Positions 45,781 to 57,159 of a stretch of 64,000 bases of DNA are shown here, in pieces. The position numbers and the translations under genes were made by a program. Origin of the DNA: Bartonella massiliensis (GTDB lineage: Bacteria > Pseudomonadota > Alphaproteobacteria > Rhizobiales > Rhizobiaceae); assembly GCF_902150025.1 (NCBI RefSeq), contig NZ_CABFVS010000039.1, positions 43,639 to 107,638 of the forward strand, given 5' to 3'. Numbering within the stretch: the first letter of the stretch is position 1; each line of letters starts with the position of its first letter. Under the pieces are notes generated by a model, which saw nothing but the letters and a program-made list of their open reading frames with translations, was not told where the DNA came from and ran no database searches.

Positions 45781-45975
45781 TCGGCATCATCATACACTTT
45801 GCCAGCTCCCAATATCATGACAACCCTTAGCACTTAAGCGATTCATAAGAGACATAAGAGTTCTTTCTTTAATCATTTTTATCTATAAGGCTCTTGCTAC
45901 TTGTAACGTACAAGTGAGTAATTTTGATTGATTCAATATATTATCTAATAATATTGGGATATTCTGTAAAAAAAC
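45781..45975 (-). repeat. inverted second leader and integrase start of element E (right arm)
   Basis: On the minus strand: ATATTGAATCAATCAAAAT, CGTTACAAGTAGC, then ATG at 45846 opening NRLSAKGCHDI and, after a shift, GAGKVYDDAD, the integrase N-terminal NAKPGKYxDGxG region. So two fossil 5' ends meet tail to tail within about 540 bp. Confidence 0.68.
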
Positions 45976-46072
45976 GTGCCCCTAAAAAGAAAAAAACAAA
46001 AGCATGAATCTATGAATCGTCTTCATTATTTAAAGTGATATTTCTTTGATATGCTTTCGCCCCCCTCCTGAA

Positions 46073-46114
46073 AAAGGTATAAAGATGAAAATTAATTTTC
46101 ATCTTTATACCTTT
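46073..46114. terminator. perfect 42-bp palindrome, probable terminator after the RatA-like gene
   Basis: A 21-nt arm (AAAGGTATAAAGATGAAAATT) is followed immediately by its exact complement with no spacer. On the minus strand it lies 37 nt past the RatA-like stop and is followed by a short T stretch, as expected for a terminator. The perfect symmetry and zero loop are unusual. Confidence 0.55.
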
Positions 46115-46150
46115 ATAGCAATATGTATTGTAAAAAAATAACGCAATAGA

Positions 46151-46615
46151 TTATGTGACTGCAGAGCCATAAATCTGATGAGCACGTTTTTCAAAGGCAT
46201 CGGTGAATTTACGAAACGCAATATCAAACATTGAGCCCATCACGCGTCCGAGTATTTTACTTTTAAATTCATAATCAATAAAAAATTCCACATTACAAGC
46301 GTTGGTATTTTCAATATCGTGAAAAGTCCAACGATTTTCAAGATATTTAAACGGACCATCAATATAGTTAACCTCTATCAAGCCTTTCTGCGGCTGCAAA
46401 AAAACTTGGGTCGTAAACGTTTCGCGAATAACCTTATAACCAACGGTCATATCGGCAAGAAGCAATGTTTTTTCTTCACATTCCTTGCGAGAGCGTATGA
46501 TTAAAGCCTCACACATGGGTAAAAATTCAGGATAACGTTCAATATCTGATACAAGATTAAACATCTCACGAGCACTATGAGCAACTTGCCGATGTGTTGA
46601 AAAAGTTGGCATCAT
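46151..46615 (-). CDS. RatA/COQ10-like START-domain protein
   Basis: Small hydrophobic-ligand-binding protein of the polyketide cyclase/START fold. 154 aa: VAHSAREMFNLVSDIERYPE, FLPMCEALIIRSR, TTQVFLQPQKGLIEVNYIDG, PFKYLENRWTFHDI, the COQ10/RatA signature. In Rhizobiales it normally follows lipA, as here (TAATG overlap with the lipA stop). A role as ubiquinone-binding COQ10-type protein is likelier than as a toxin, despite the RatA label used in databases. Confidence 0.88.
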   Translation of the reverse strand: MMPTFSTHRQVAHSAREMFNLVSDIERYPEFLPMCEALIIRSRKECEEKTLLLADMTVGYKVIRETFTTQVFLQPQKGLIEVNYIDGPFKYLENRWTFHDIENTNACNVEFFIDYEFKSKILGRVMGSMFDIAFRKFTDAFEKRAHQIYGSAVT

Positions 46616-47577
46616 TATCTCTGTAAGGCAAATTTTTCATCACGCGCTTTTTGTAAAATGGCAAAATCATCTCCTGCATGATGAGATGAACGCGTCAGCG
46701 GATTAGAAGCCATATGTAAAAAACCTTTTGCTTTACCAATTTTGGCAAAAGATTCAAACTCTTCAGGAGGTACAAAACGAATAACGGGATGATGTTTTCG
46801 TGTAGGTTGTAAATATTGTCCAATGGTCATAAAATCCACATCTGCAGCGCGTAAATCATCCATTAATTGCAGAATTTCATTTCTTTCTTCTCCAAGGCCA
46901 ACCATAATTCCCGATTTTGTAAAAATTGTTGGATCAAGCTCTTTAACGCGTTGTAACAGACGAATTGAATGAAAATAACGTGCTCCTGGACGAACCTTCA
47001 AATATTTAGAAGGAACTGTTTCTAAGTTATGGTTAAAAACATCAGGCTTAGCAGCAACAACAATTTCTAAAGCACCATCCTTATGACGAAAATCAGGTGT
47101 AAGAACTTCAATTGTCGTTTTAGGCGCTTCTCGACGAATCGCATAAATAACTTTTGCAAAATGCTCAGCACCACCATCAGCAAGATCATCACGATCAACA
47201 GATGTGATAACAACATGCTTTAATTCCATTCGAGCAACAGCATCGGCTACACGTTCTGGCTCATTATCATCAACGGCAAGCGGAATACCTGTTGCAACGT
47301 TACAAAAAGCACAAGCACGCGTACATATCTCACCTAAAATCATAAAGCTGGCATGCCGCTGGCTCCAACATTCCCCAATATTAGGACAACCTGCTTCTTC
47401 GCAGACAGTCACTAGCTTATGTGTGCGGACAATCCCATGCGTTTCCTTATAGATCGGTGATGTTGGTGCTTTTACACGAATCCAATCTGGCTTTTTCTGA
47501 ACGCTTGTATCCGGACGATGGGCCTTTTCAGGATGACGCAAACGTCTATTTGTAACTCTATCAACAACCGTAACCAT
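46615..47577 (-). CDS. lipA: lipoyl synthase
   Basis: Radical-SAM enzyme that inserts two sulfurs into protein-bound octanoate, making the lipoyl groups of PdhB/PdhC and other 2-oxoacid dehydrogenases. 320 aa with both cluster motifs: the auxiliary [13 protein letters not shown] and the radical-[13 protein letters not shown], plus the C-terminal [12 protein letters not shown] containing the RSSxxA sequence. ATG at 47577 after AAAGGC. Downstream of lpdA. Confidence 0.97.
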   Translation of the reverse strand: MVTVVDRVTNRRLRHPEKAHRPDTSVQKKPDWIRVKAPTSPIYKETHGIVRTHKLVTVCEEAGCPNIGECWSQRHASFMILGEICTRACAFCNVATGIPLAVDDNEPERVADAVARMELKHVVITSVDRDDLADGGAEHFAKVIYAIRREAPKTTIEVLTPDFRHKDGALEIVVAAKPDVFNHNLETVPSKYLKVRPGARYFHSIRLLQRVKELDPTIFTKSGIMVGLGEERNEILQLMDDLRAADVDFMTIGQYLQPTRKHHPVIRFVPPEEFESFAKIGKAKGFLHMASNPLTRSSHHAGDDFAILQKARDEKFALQR

Positions 47578-47645
47578 TTAAGCCTTTGCCTTATAAATAC
47601 GAAGGTATCATGAAAAATATAAGATCTTTCACACAAATCCAATCA

Positions 47646-49106
47646 TCAAGCGTTTAAAACTTGATCATAAGCATCCAACACACTTTCTTTCATCATTTCC
47701 GATAAGGTCGGATGTGGAAAGACAGTATGTATCAATTCTTCCTCTGTTGTTTCAAGATTCATGGCAATAACAAAACCCTGTATCAGTTCTGTTACCTCAG
47801 CCCCTACCATATGGGCGCCAAGAAGCTGTCCTGTTTTTTTATCAAAAATCGTTTTGACTAACCCCTGATCTTCACCCAAAGCAATCGCTTTGCCATTTGC
47901 TGAAAAAGAATAACGACCAACACGGATATCATAACCTGCTTCTTTTGCTGCTGCTTCTGAAAAGCCTACAGAAGCAACTTGCGGTGTGCAATAGGTGCAC
48001 CCTGGAATTTTTTTCTTATCAAGCGGATGAACACTCTTTAAACCCGCAAGGCGTTCGATGCACATCACACCTTCTTCTTCTGCTTTATGGGCTAACATAG
48101 GAGGACCTGCCACATCACCGATAGCATAAATACCCGCAACCCCTGTCCAACTCCATTCATCGGTTACAATGCACCCACGATCGGTTTTTATACCCAACGT
48201 CTCTAACCCAAGATTCTCAATATTACCTTGCACCCCAACAGCAGAAATTAATCGGTCAACCGTCATTGTCTGTGTTTTGCCTTTAACATCAATATGTACA
48301 GTCACAGAATTGAGAGCTTTTTCAACCTTTGTTACTTTTGCTTGGCAAAGAATGCGCAAACCTTTTTTCTCTAACTGTTTACGCGCAAATGTTGAAATTT
48401 CAATATCTTCAGCCGGCATGATATGAGGCATCATTTCAACAACAGTGACCTCAGCCCCCATATCACGATAAAAGGAAGCAAATTCAATACCAATGGCCCC
48501 AGACCCTATGACCAAAAGCGATTTCGGCATTTCTGGCGGTATCATCGCTTCAAAATAAGTCCAAATGAGCTTTCCATCTGGCTCAATACCAGGAAGAACA
48601 CGAGGACGAGCTCCCGTTGCAATAATGATGTGCTTTGCTTGATAAGTTCCCTCCCCTAATGTTCCTTTAGGAATCGGATTTTGCGGTTGCATAACCGATT
48701 TTGAAGGTGAAGAAACTATAATTTCCGCAGGTTGACTTCCTTTTGCTTCCTTCGTAAGCTTTGCTTCACCCCAGATAATATCAATTTTGTTTTTTTTCAT
48801 TAAAAAACCAACACCCGCATTTAAACGCGCTGAAACGCCGCGCGAACGTGCTACAACATCTTTGATGTTTGCTTCAATTGGACCATTGATTTTTAGTCCA
48901 TAATCTTTCGCATGTTCAGCAAAATGTTTCATTTCCGCTGAACGCAAAAGGGCTTTTGTTGGAATACAGCCCCAATTTAAACAAATCCCTCCCAAATGTT
49001 CACGCTCAACAATTGCCGTCTTAAAGCCACATTGCGCGGCACGAATTGCGGTTACATATCCGCCTGGACCTGATCCAATCACAATTACATCATAAAGATT
49101 TGCCAC
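47646..49106 (-). CDS. lpdA: dihydrolipoamide dehydrogenase (E3)
   Basis: FAD enzyme that reoxidises dihydrolipoamide on PDH E2. Redox-active disulfide in GGICLNWGCIPTKALL, FAD motif VIVIGSGPGGYVTAIRA, NAD motif LLVIGSGAIGIEFASFY, catalytic His in HTVFPHPTLSE. GTG at 49106 (MANLYDVI) has GGAGGA at ideal spacing; ATG at 49112 abuts it and an ATG at 49145 would add a non-homologous extension. Follows pdhC by about 215 nt. Confidence 0.96.
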   Translation of the reverse strand: MANLYDVIVIGSGPGGYVTAIRAAQCGFKTAIVEREHLGGICLNWGCIPTKALLRSAEMKHFAEHAKDYGLKINGPIEANIKDVVARSRGVSARLNAGVGFLMKKNKIDIIWGEAKLTKEAKGSQPAEIIVSSPSKSVMQPQNPIPKGTLGEGTYQAKHIIIATGARPRVLPGIEPDGKLIWTYFEAMIPPEMPKSLLVIGSGAIGIEFASFYRDMGAEVTVVEMMPHIMPAEDIEISTFARKQLEKKGLRILCQAKVTKVEKALNSVTVHIDVKGKTQTMTVDRLISAVGVQGNIENLGLETLGIKTDRGCIVTDEWSWTGVAGIYAIGDVAGPPMLAHKAEEEGVMCIERLAGLKSVHPLDKKKIPGCTYCTPQVASVGFSEAAAKEAGYDIRVGRYSFSANGKAIALGEDQGLVKTIFDKKTGQLLGAHMVGAEVTELIQGFVIAMNLETTEEELIHTVFPHPTLSEMMKESVLDAYDQVLNA

Positions 49107-49322
49107 AGTCATTCCTCCATGGATATATATAAAATGGATATGCACTTTTTGAATTTAAGATTGAAAACCAACATTATAAAATTGTCTTATGTTTTTTACT
49201 CTAAGCTTCACATAAATGTCTTACCCAAACCAGAAACAGCAATAACTTCACTCTTCAAACTTTTTAAATTTTCTCTCACTTTCTCAATACTCTTTCTCAT
49301 AATTTATGTGAAGAACTGTCGT

Positions 49323-50669
49323 TCAAACCAACATTGCTAATGGATTTTCAATCATCTTCTTAAAAGTCCGTGCCAACTCTGCTGCTAAAGCACCATCGAC
49401 AGCACGATGATCAACAGAAAGTGTCACCGACATCACTGTCGCAACGGCTAATGCACCATTTTTAACAACGGCGCGTTGCTCTCCTGCACCAATCGCAAAA
49501 ATTGTCGCATGGGGGGGATTAAGGATAGCAGAAAAACTTTTTATACCATACATCCCCATATTTGATACAGCTGTTGTTCCACCCTGATATTCCTCCATTT
49601 TTAACTTGCGCTCACGCGCACGCTTTGCAAAATCCTTCATCTCTTTGGAAATAAGCGATAATGGCTTTTCCTCTGCATGGCGAATAATCGGTGTAATTAA
49701 TCCATTGGGAATAGAAACAGCAACCCCAACATCACAATGTTTATGATGAAGCATACCACCTTCAAGCCAAGAGACATTTGCATCAGGAACCGCCTTCAAA
49801 GAAAGTGCAACAGCTTTGATCACCATATCGTTAACAGAAAGCCTATAAGTAGGCTTAGCTTCTTCTTGCGTCTTAACTATTGGTGCTGCAGCATTCAATT
49901 GTGTACGCAACGCTAATAGCGCATCAAGTTCACAATCTACGCTCACATAGAAATGTGGGACTCTTTGTTTTGATTCAACCAAACGCGTAGCGATCGTTTT
50001 ACGTATATTATTATGGGGTGTGAAGATATATTCATCCTCTTTGAAGAGTTGCAATATCTGTTTGTCAGAAGCCCCTGCTGCAATAGGCTCTCCGACCTGT
50101 GATGAATAAGAAGTTTGAGAGAGATCACCACTCACAGCTTTTGCTACATCGCGCTTGATAATACGTCCATGGGGACCACTTCCAGAAATAAGGGATAAAT
50201 CCAGTCCCGCCTGAGAAGCTAATCGCCGCGCTAAGGGAGAAGCAAAAATACGCGTTTCCTTTTTATCTTGCTGTATGGATTGCTGAGCCGATGATTCATG
50301 AAACATTTCTGTTCCCTTTAAATCCGTCTGTTTTAGAGAATCTGGCTGTTGTTTTATGCCCTCTGGTTCTTGTTTTATAGAAGAAGAGGTTTCTTCTGCA
50401 ACTTTTGCAGCTTCGGCTAAATCTTCACCTTCTTCTGCTAAAACAACAATCAAAGCATTCACTTTAACGCCTTGTGTTCCAGCAGGAACAACGATTTTGG
50501 CAACTGTACCTTCATCAACGGCCTCGACTTCCATTGTCGCCTTATCCGTTTCAATTTCAGCAATAACATCCCCAGAGGAAACCTTATCGCCCTCCTTAAT
50601 ATTCCACTTTGTTAAATTTCCCTCTTCCATCGTAGGGGAAAGCGCTGGCATTGTAATTTTAATGGACAT
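49323..50669 (-). CDS. pdhC: pyruvate dehydrogenase E2 (dihydrolipoamide acetyltransferase)
   Basis: Core of the PDH complex. 448 aa: one lipoyl domain (lipoyl-Lys in [16 protein letters not shown]), a linker, the peripheral subunit-binding domain (ASPLARRLASQAGLDLSLIS) and the catalytic domain ending with SVDHRAVDGALAA (catalytic His and Asp). ATG preceded by CGGAGGAAAG. 14 nt downstream of pdhB. Confidence 0.97.
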   Translation of the reverse strand: MSIKITMPALSPTMEEGNLTKWNIKEGDKVSSGDVIAEIETDKATMEVEAVDEGTVAKIVVPAGTQGVKVNALIVVLAEEGEDLAEAAKVAEETSSSIKQEPEGIKQQPDSLKQTDLKGTEMFHESSAQQSIQQDKKETRIFASPLARRLASQAGLDLSLISGSGPHGRIIKRDVAKAVSGDLSQTSYSSQVGEPIAAGASDKQILQLFKEDEYIFTPHNNIRKTIATRLVESKQRVPHFYVSVDCELDALLALRTQLNAAAPIVKTQEEAKPTYRLSVNDMVIKAVALSLKAVPDANVSWLEGGMLHHKHCDVGVAVSIPNGLITPIIRHAEEKPLSLISKEMKDFAKRARERKLKMEEYQGGTTAVSNMGMYGIKSFSAILNPPHATIFAIGAGEQRAVVKNGALAVATVMSVTLSVDHRAVDGALAAELARTFKKMIENPLAMLV

Positions 50670-50683
50670 TGTGCTTTCCTCCG

Positions 50684-52048
50684 TTATGCTCTGTACGTCA
50701 CAGCCTTAACGGCCTCAATAATTTCAGCAGTATCAGGCAAAGCCAATTTTTCAAGATTCGCAGCATAAGGCATTGGAACATCTTTTCCAGAAATCGTCGC
50801 AATTGGTGCATCAAGATAGTCAAAAGCTTGCTGCATAACACGCGTTGCTATTTCAGTTCCCACCGATGACTGAGGAAACCCCTCTTCAATTGTTACCAAA
50901 CGACCTGTTTTTTTAACGGAAGAAAGAATTGTTGGAAGATCCATCGGACGAATGGTTCGTAAATCAATCAATTCAACGTCAATACCAAGTTTTTCAATTT
51001 CTGGTAACGCTTGAACAGCATAATGCATTCCAATCCCATATGCAACAATCGTCACATCTTGTCCAGATTTATGAAGTCGCGCTTGACCAATAGGCAAAAC
51101 AAAATCATCAAGTTGAGGAACCTCAAATTGATGCCCATACAAAATCTCATTTTCAAGGAAAATAACAGGATTATCATCACGAATAGCCGCTTTTAGTAAA
51201 CCTTTTGCATCTGCTGCACTATAAGGCATAACAACTTTCAGACCTGGGATATGACTATACCATGCAGCATAGCATTGAGAATGTTGAGCACCAACACGGG
51301 CAGCAGCACCATTGGGACCGCGAAAAACCATAGGAACGCTCATTTGTCCCCCAGACATATAACGTGTCTTTGCTGCTGAGTTAATAATTTGATCCATTGC
51401 CTGCATCGCAAAATTAAATGTCATAAACTCGACAATAGGACGTAACCCTCCAAAAGCAGCACCAACAGCCAACCCAGCAAAGCCATGTTCTGTAATTGGG
51501 GTATCAATAACCCGACGCTCCCCGAATTCTTCCAATAAACCTTGGCTAACCTTATAAGCCCCTTGATATTGCGCGACTTCTTCCCCCATGAGAAAAACCT
51601 TTTCATCACGGCGCATCTCTTCAGCTAAAGCTTGATTAAGCGCTTCACGAACTGTCATTGTCATCATTAGTGTTCCCGCTGGAATATCAAAATCAGGAGG
51701 CGGTGCAAAAGATGGAGACTGCGGAACTGATGAAGAATGAGGTGGAGAGGACGCTTCGGATTTTTGTGTTGCATCAGTAGGGCGCGAAATATCCTCAACC
51801 CGCTCACCTTCTTCTAATAAAACCGCAATAACAGTGTTAACCTTTACGCTTTCAGAACCTTCAGGCACAAAAACTTTACCAAGAGTGCCTTCATCAACAG
51901 CCTCTACTTCCATTGTTGCCTTATCCGTTTCAATTTCCGCAATAACATCGCCAGAGCTAACCTTATCACCTTCTTTTTTGAGCCATTTAGATAGTTTACC
52001 TTCTTCCATGGTTGGTGAAAGCGCCGGCATCAAAATATCAATAGACAT
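50684..52048 (-). CDS. pdhB: pyruvate dehydrogenase E1 beta with N-terminal lipoyl domain
   Basis: Second half of the heterotetrameric E1. The N-terminal about 80 residues are a full lipoyl domain ([16 protein letters not shown]; lipoyl-Lys in ETDKATME), nearly identical to that of PdhC, then a Ser/Pro linker (about 95-125) and the E1-beta transketolase-like domain ([40 protein letters not shown]). 454 aa; this fusion is typical of alphaproteobacteria. Confidence 0.97.
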   Translation of the reverse strand: MSIDILMPALSPTMEEGKLSKWLKKEGDKVSSGDVIAEIETDKATMEVEAVDEGTLGKVFVPEGSESVKVNTVIAVLLEEGERVEDISRPTDATQKSEASSPPHSSSVPQSPSFAPPPDFDIPAGTLMMTMTVREALNQALAEEMRRDEKVFLMGEEVAQYQGAYKVSQGLLEEFGERRVIDTPITEHGFAGLAVGAAFGGLRPIVEFMTFNFAMQAMDQIINSAAKTRYMSGGQMSVPMVFRGPNGAAARVGAQHSQCYAAWYSHIPGLKVVMPYSAADAKGLLKAAIRDDNPVIFLENEILYGHQFEVPQLDDFVLPIGQARLHKSGQDVTIVAYGIGMHYAVQALPEIEKLGIDVELIDLRTIRPMDLPTILSSVKKTGRLVTIEEGFPQSSVGTEIATRVMQQAFDYLDAPIATISGKDVPMPYAANLEKLALPDTAEIIEAVKAVTYRA

Positions 52049-52064
52049 ACTTGCTTCCCTCGCA

Positions 52065-53105
52065 TTAAACTAAAATATCAGTATAGAGCTCAGAAGCATC
52101 TGGCTCTTGATCATTTTGTGCAAAATCTACCGCATCAGCAACAATTGCACGAACCTCTTTCTCGATAGACTTTAAATCGTCTTCACTCGCCCAACTTTTT
52201 TTAAGAATCCGACTTTTTACTTGATCAATCGGATCGTGTTCCTCTTTTATTTTTTGGACTTCTTCCTTTGAACGATATTTCGCTGGATCAGACATAGAAT
52301 GACCACGATAGCGATAGGTTTGCATATCAAGAATGATCGGTCCTTTACCCGAACGTGCCCAAGAAATGGCTTCATCAGCAGCTCCTTTTACGGAGCGAAC
52401 ATCCATACCATCAACAACAATACCTGGAATTTCAAAAGAAAGACCACGACGAGAAAAATCAGTTTCTGCAGATGCTCGTGAAACGGATGTTCCCATGGCA
52501 TACTGATTGTTTTCAATAATATAAATAACGGGCAACTTCCAAAGAGAAGCCATATTAAAACTTTCGTAAACCTGCCCCTGATTAGCAGCACCATCACCAA
52601 AATAAACCAATGTCACATTATCTTTACCAAGATATTGATTCGAAAATGCCAAACCTGAACCTATGGGAACTTGCGCACCAACAATACCATGTCCACCATA
52701 AAAGTTCTTTTCTTTAGAGAACATATGCATCGAGCCCCCTTTGCCCTTAGAAAAGCCCCCTTGACGCCCTGTTAATTCTGCCATAACACCACGCGGACTC
52801 ATCCCAACGGCTAGCATATGGCCATGATCACGATAAGACGTAATAACCTGATCCCCCTCTTTTGCTGCCTTTAAAGTCCCTATAACAACAGCTTCCTGCC
52901 CAATATAAAGATGACAAAATCCCCCAATAAGCCCCATCCCATAAAGCTGTCCTGCTTTTTCTTCAAAACGGCGAATTAAGAGCATTTCACGATAAACATC
53001 AATTTCTTCCTCTTTTGTAAAATCTACTATTGATGCTTTCTTTGTGGTGCTTGATAATGCAATGTGCGCTACCGACGCAGAATTTTTTTTAAGTCTTTCT
53101 GCCAT
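52065..53105 (-). CDS. pdhA: pyruvate dehydrogenase E1 alpha
   Basis: Thiamine-diphosphate-binding subunit that decarboxylates pyruvate. 346 aa with the TPP motif starting [17 protein letters not shown] and ending [22 protein letters not shown], and the phosphorylation-loop-like [17 protein letters not shown] at 53105 after AGGGAG. First gene of pdhA-pdhB-pdhC-lpdA-lipA. Confidence 0.97.
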   Translation of the reverse strand: MAERLKKNSASVAHIALSSTTKKASIVDFTKEEEIDVYREMLLIRRFEEKAGQLYGMGLIGGFCHLYIGQEAVVIGTLKAAKEGDQVITSYRDHGHMLAVGMSPRGVMAELTGRQGGFSKGKGGSMHMFSKEKNFYGGHGIVGAQVPIGSGLAFSNQYLGKDNVTLVYFGDGAANQGQVYESFNMASLWKLPVIYIIENNQYAMGTSVSRASAETDFSRRGLSFEIPGIVVDGMDVRSVKGAADEAISWARSGKGPIILDMQTYRYRGHSMSDPAKYRSKEEVQKIKEEHDPIDQVKSRILKKSWASEDDLKSIEKEVRAIVADAVDFAQNDQEPDASELYTDILV

Positions 53106-53235
53106 ATTAAACTCCCTTTTATGATTATTTAGGAATAACCTTTACGAACAAAAGTTACAAGCCTTATCAATCGGCTTAAACAATATCATTACTGATTGTC
53201 GTTCAAATTAAGTGACTTTTCATTCATTTTTGTTA

Positions 53236-53553
53236 TTATTTACAAGGTGTTAAGATTGTCAATTCATTTGGCTTAGAAACGTTTAAATTCTTTCGAACAT
53301 ACTCATCCAACATATCCTTTTCGATATGTCCATTGCGTAAAAGAGAAATACGCTTTTTAATGAATTCCCGCTCAGCTTCTATTTTATGAAGCTCCTTTTC
53401 TAGTTCGCTAATCTGCTGATTAACTTCACTGCGTGAGTACAATCCATACTCACCATGATAAATATGGTAACTGAAATAACTTAAGACTCCTACCGTCATA
53501 AGAGGGAGTACAAAGCGCACTTTGATTGATCGACGTTTTTGCTTTGTCCACAT
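53236..53553 (-). CDS. septum formation initiator family protein (FtsB/DivIC-like)
   Basis: Small bitopic division protein. 105 aa: short basic cytoplasmic N-terminus (WTKQKRRSIK), one membrane helix (about 11-28), then a coiled coil (EVNQQISELEKELHKIEAER and on). It lies between eno and pdhA as in many Rhizobiales. Its 5' end has been copied twice upstream together with TM2 genes. Confidence 0.86.
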   Translation of the reverse strand: MWTKQKRRSIKVRFVLPLMTVGVLSYFSYHIYHGEYGLYSRSEVNQQISELEKELHKIEAEREFIKKRISLLRNGHIEKDMLDEYVRKNLNVSKPNELTILTPCK

Positions 53554-53739
53554 AAAATAGCACAGTCTCTACAGCACAAGTTTTTCTAATATTCTGCCTA
53601 ACTATGCACGATTTTAATTAACGCCTCATTACTCAATCTACATACGCAAACAATTTGTTATTTTCCATTGATCCCCCTTTAAGATAATCAAAGTAAGCTG
53701 AATCACTCACTTTTTATATGACAAATATTGGACATCCCA

Positions 53740-54141
53740 CTAACTTTTGATTTTACACCCATCTTTGTCTCTAAAATTTCCTGTTAAAATGACTATAAAA
53801 TCAATAAACGCCCAAAACCCAGAGCCCCCACGAGTGTTATAGTTAGAAGAAACATTACAACACCTGTTCCCGTTTTACCAACCATAAAACGATGAATCCC
53901 TAGTCCACCTAGAAAAAGACAAACGACCGCTAACGTCATTTTTGATTGTTGTGACTGACCTTCAGTCAAGATAGGGAAAATAGATTTAATGATATCCCCT
54001 TCACACACAAAATCAACAACGTCACCAAATCTTCGGCGGCTTTTTTCCTGACCAATCCCAATTTGCAAATTGATAGCGCTTACCATCAACCCCTGAAACG
54101 AAATAATCCCCTTGATCCTCACCAATAACCTTACCTTTTAT
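53740..54141 (-). pseudogene. TM2-domain gene copy a, inactivated
   Basis: Third tandem TM2 paralogue. At the position where copy b has ATGAAGGGT this copy has ATAAAAGGT (start codon lost). The frame then reads KVIGEDQGDYFVSG and RYQFANWDWSGKKPPKI before an extra T near 54031 shifts it, and a second shift near the end separates LGIHRFMVGKTGTGVVM from the WAFIDFIVIL tail. A 110-codon open frame inside (53793-54125) is an artefact of the shifts. Total length matches the 135-136 aa intact copies. Confidence 0.82.
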
Positions 54142-54191
54142 CTTCACCACCTATAAAATTGTTATTCATAAAGAAATTTTTCTTCTAATAT

Positions 54192-54355
54192 GATAATATA
54201 TTGGATAAACCTCACTGTATGAATACGATCTGTACTCACCGTGATATATGACAATTTAAAAAGCTTAAAATCCCCCACAACTTAAAATTCCCGCAATTAT
54301 AAGTGGCAATACAAAGCACGCTGTTCGATTTTCACTTTTGTTTTTTATATGAAAT
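54192..54355 (-). pseudogene. divIC 5' fragment, duplicate 1
   Basis: Aligns with the first about 45 codons of the intact DivIC gene (53421-53560): GATAAACCTCACTGTATGAA and GTACTCACCGTGATATATG match its coiled-coil start, and AGTGGCAATACAAAGCACGC its membrane segment. The start codon region is eroded and the rest of the gene is absent. Confidence 0.7.
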
Positions 54356-54512
54356 ATTACTTCAGTTTTCAATATTTTTATTTAAATATTCATAATATTT
54401 CACTTTAAAGACATGTATTAAATTAATTTAACATTATGGACCTGATATATCGACAATATTAAAAGTAAAGAGAGTTCCTTTCTCTTTAATGTTTTATATT
54501 ATTCTAAAAATT

Positions 54513-54923
54513 TTACCAGTTTGTAATTTTATCCCCATTATCATCCCTAAAATATCCCGATAAAATAACTATAAAATCAATAAATGCCCAAGGTATAGTA
54601 ACCAAGAGTCCTACACATGTTATAGTCATGAGAAGCATTACAATACCCGTTCCAACCTTACCAGCCATAAAGCGGTGAATGCCCAATAAACCAAAAAACC
54701 AACAAACAAGTGCTATCGCCAACCTTGATTTGTCTGACTGCGATTTACTCAACAGAGGAAGAACAGATTTAACAACATTATTTTCATATACAAAATCAAC
54801 AGTATCACCCACACTTGGCGGTTTCTTTCCCAACCAATCCCAACTCGAAAATTGATAACGCTTACCATCAGCCCCTGAAACGAAATAATCCCCTTGATCC
54901 TCACCAATAACCTTACCCTTCAT
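54513..54923 (-). CDS. TM2 domain-containing protein, copy b
   Basis: 136 aa. N-terminal soluble part (GEDQGDYFVSGADGKRYQFS, WDWLGKKPPSVGDTVDFVYE), a small beta module, then the TM2 domain: two hydrophobic helices around LLGIHRFMAGKVGTGIVMLL and WAFIDFIVIL, with the GxHRFYxG-type motif. Ends DDNGDKITNW. TM2 proteins are small membrane proteins of unknown function. Start ATG after AGGTGGG. Intact. Confidence 0.85.
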   Translation of the reverse strand: MKGKVIGEDQGDYFVSGADGKRYQFSSWDWLGKKPPSVGDTVDFVYENNVVKSVLPLLSKSQSDKSRLAIALVCWFFGLLGIHRFMAGKVGTGIVMLLMTITCVGLLVTIPWAFIDFIVILSGYFRDDNGDKITNW

Positions 54924-54991
54924 TCTTGCCCACCTATAAAGCTGTCCCTCATGTGTTATTCATAAAGAGATTATTTCTCAATTTGAGAATA

Positions 54992-55150
54992 TATCGATTA
55001 ACCTCACGGCGTAAATAAAATTTGTAGCAGCCGTGATAAACGTGAAATTAAAATAGCCCAGAACTCCCCCCAATAATCTAATGTCTTCCACTGCTATAAG
55101 CAGCAACACAAAACACACTTAGTTGATTTTTGTCTTTGTTTTGCCCATAA
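54992..55150 (-). pseudogene. divIC 5' fragment, duplicate 2
   Basis: Second partial copy of the DivIC gene start: CGATTAACCTCACGGCGTAA, GCAACACAAAACACACTTAG and the upstream CCATAAAATAGCACAGTCTT, nearly identical to the sequence around the true start (53545-53570). The ATG is kept, but the frame is broken and only about 45 codons were copied. Confidence 0.72.
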
Positions 55151-55303
55151 AATAGCACAGTCTTTTCAATACTTTTATTTAACTGCGCATAGCTTTTTAT
55201 ATCTCACATTAGAGAAATAGAATATAATAACTGGGCATTATGAATTTAATAATTGATAATAATGAAAAGCCCCCCCCCTGCCCGTTACATTATTATAAAA
55301 TTC

Positions 55304-55711
55304 TCACAAATCTGTAATTTTATTCCCATTTTTATCCGTAAATCTTCCAGCGACAATGAGTATAAAATCAACAATTGCCCAAATACCGGAAATTATCAAT
55401 CCCAAAAATGATAAAGATAGAACAAGCATTAAAGCACCTGTCCGAACTCTTCCAACCATAAAGCGATGAACACCAAAGATACCTGCAAACCAACAAAGAA
55501 GTGCAAACATTATTTTTGAGTTCTCTGCACTTGGTCTCAATAATGGAAAAACAGAACTGACAACACCCCCTTCACAGACAAAATCAATCGCATCACCAAT
55601 CCTTGGTGGTTTCTTTCCCAACCAATCCCAAGTCGCAAACTGATAACGCTTACCATCATCTCCCGAAACGAGATATGTTCCTTGATCTTGACTAATAATT
55701 ATACCTCTCAT
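55304..55711 (-). CDS. TM2 domain-containing protein, copy c
   Basis: 135 aa, intact. SQDQGTYLVSGDDGKRYQFA, WDWLGKKPPRIGDAIDFVCE, TM2 part with FGVHRFMVGRVRTGALMLVL and IWAIVDFILIVAGRF. Most divergent of the three in its first residues and hydrophobic core. Nearest to eno; start ATG after AGGGATC. Confidence 0.85.
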   Translation of the reverse strand: MRGIIISQDQGTYLVSGDDGKRYQFATWDWLGKKPPRIGDAIDFVCEGGVVSSVFPLLRPSAENSKIMFALLCWFAGIFGVHRFMVGRVRTGALMLVLSLSFLGLIISGIWAIVDFILIVAGRFTDKNGNKITDL

Positions 55712-55823
55712 CTTGATCCCTATAAATTTAAATGCCTATAAAATGATTGCTCTATGCTTTTGATAAAAAGTCTTAATTTCAAATCTAAAGATATTGTACT
55801 TTCATATTTTGTACTCACAACGA

Positions 55824-57092
<1,269 letters not shown>

Positions 57093-57159
57093 CTATGTTT
57101 TCCTATTCAATATAAAGTCGCGTCTATTTCTAATGCCCTATTAATGGAACATTTTTTTC

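Noticed and set aside
53793..54125. 110-codon open frame in the TM2 array
   Set aside because: Its first 30 residues and last 10 come from shifted frames; the locus is a frameshifted TM2 pseudogene spanning 53740-54141.
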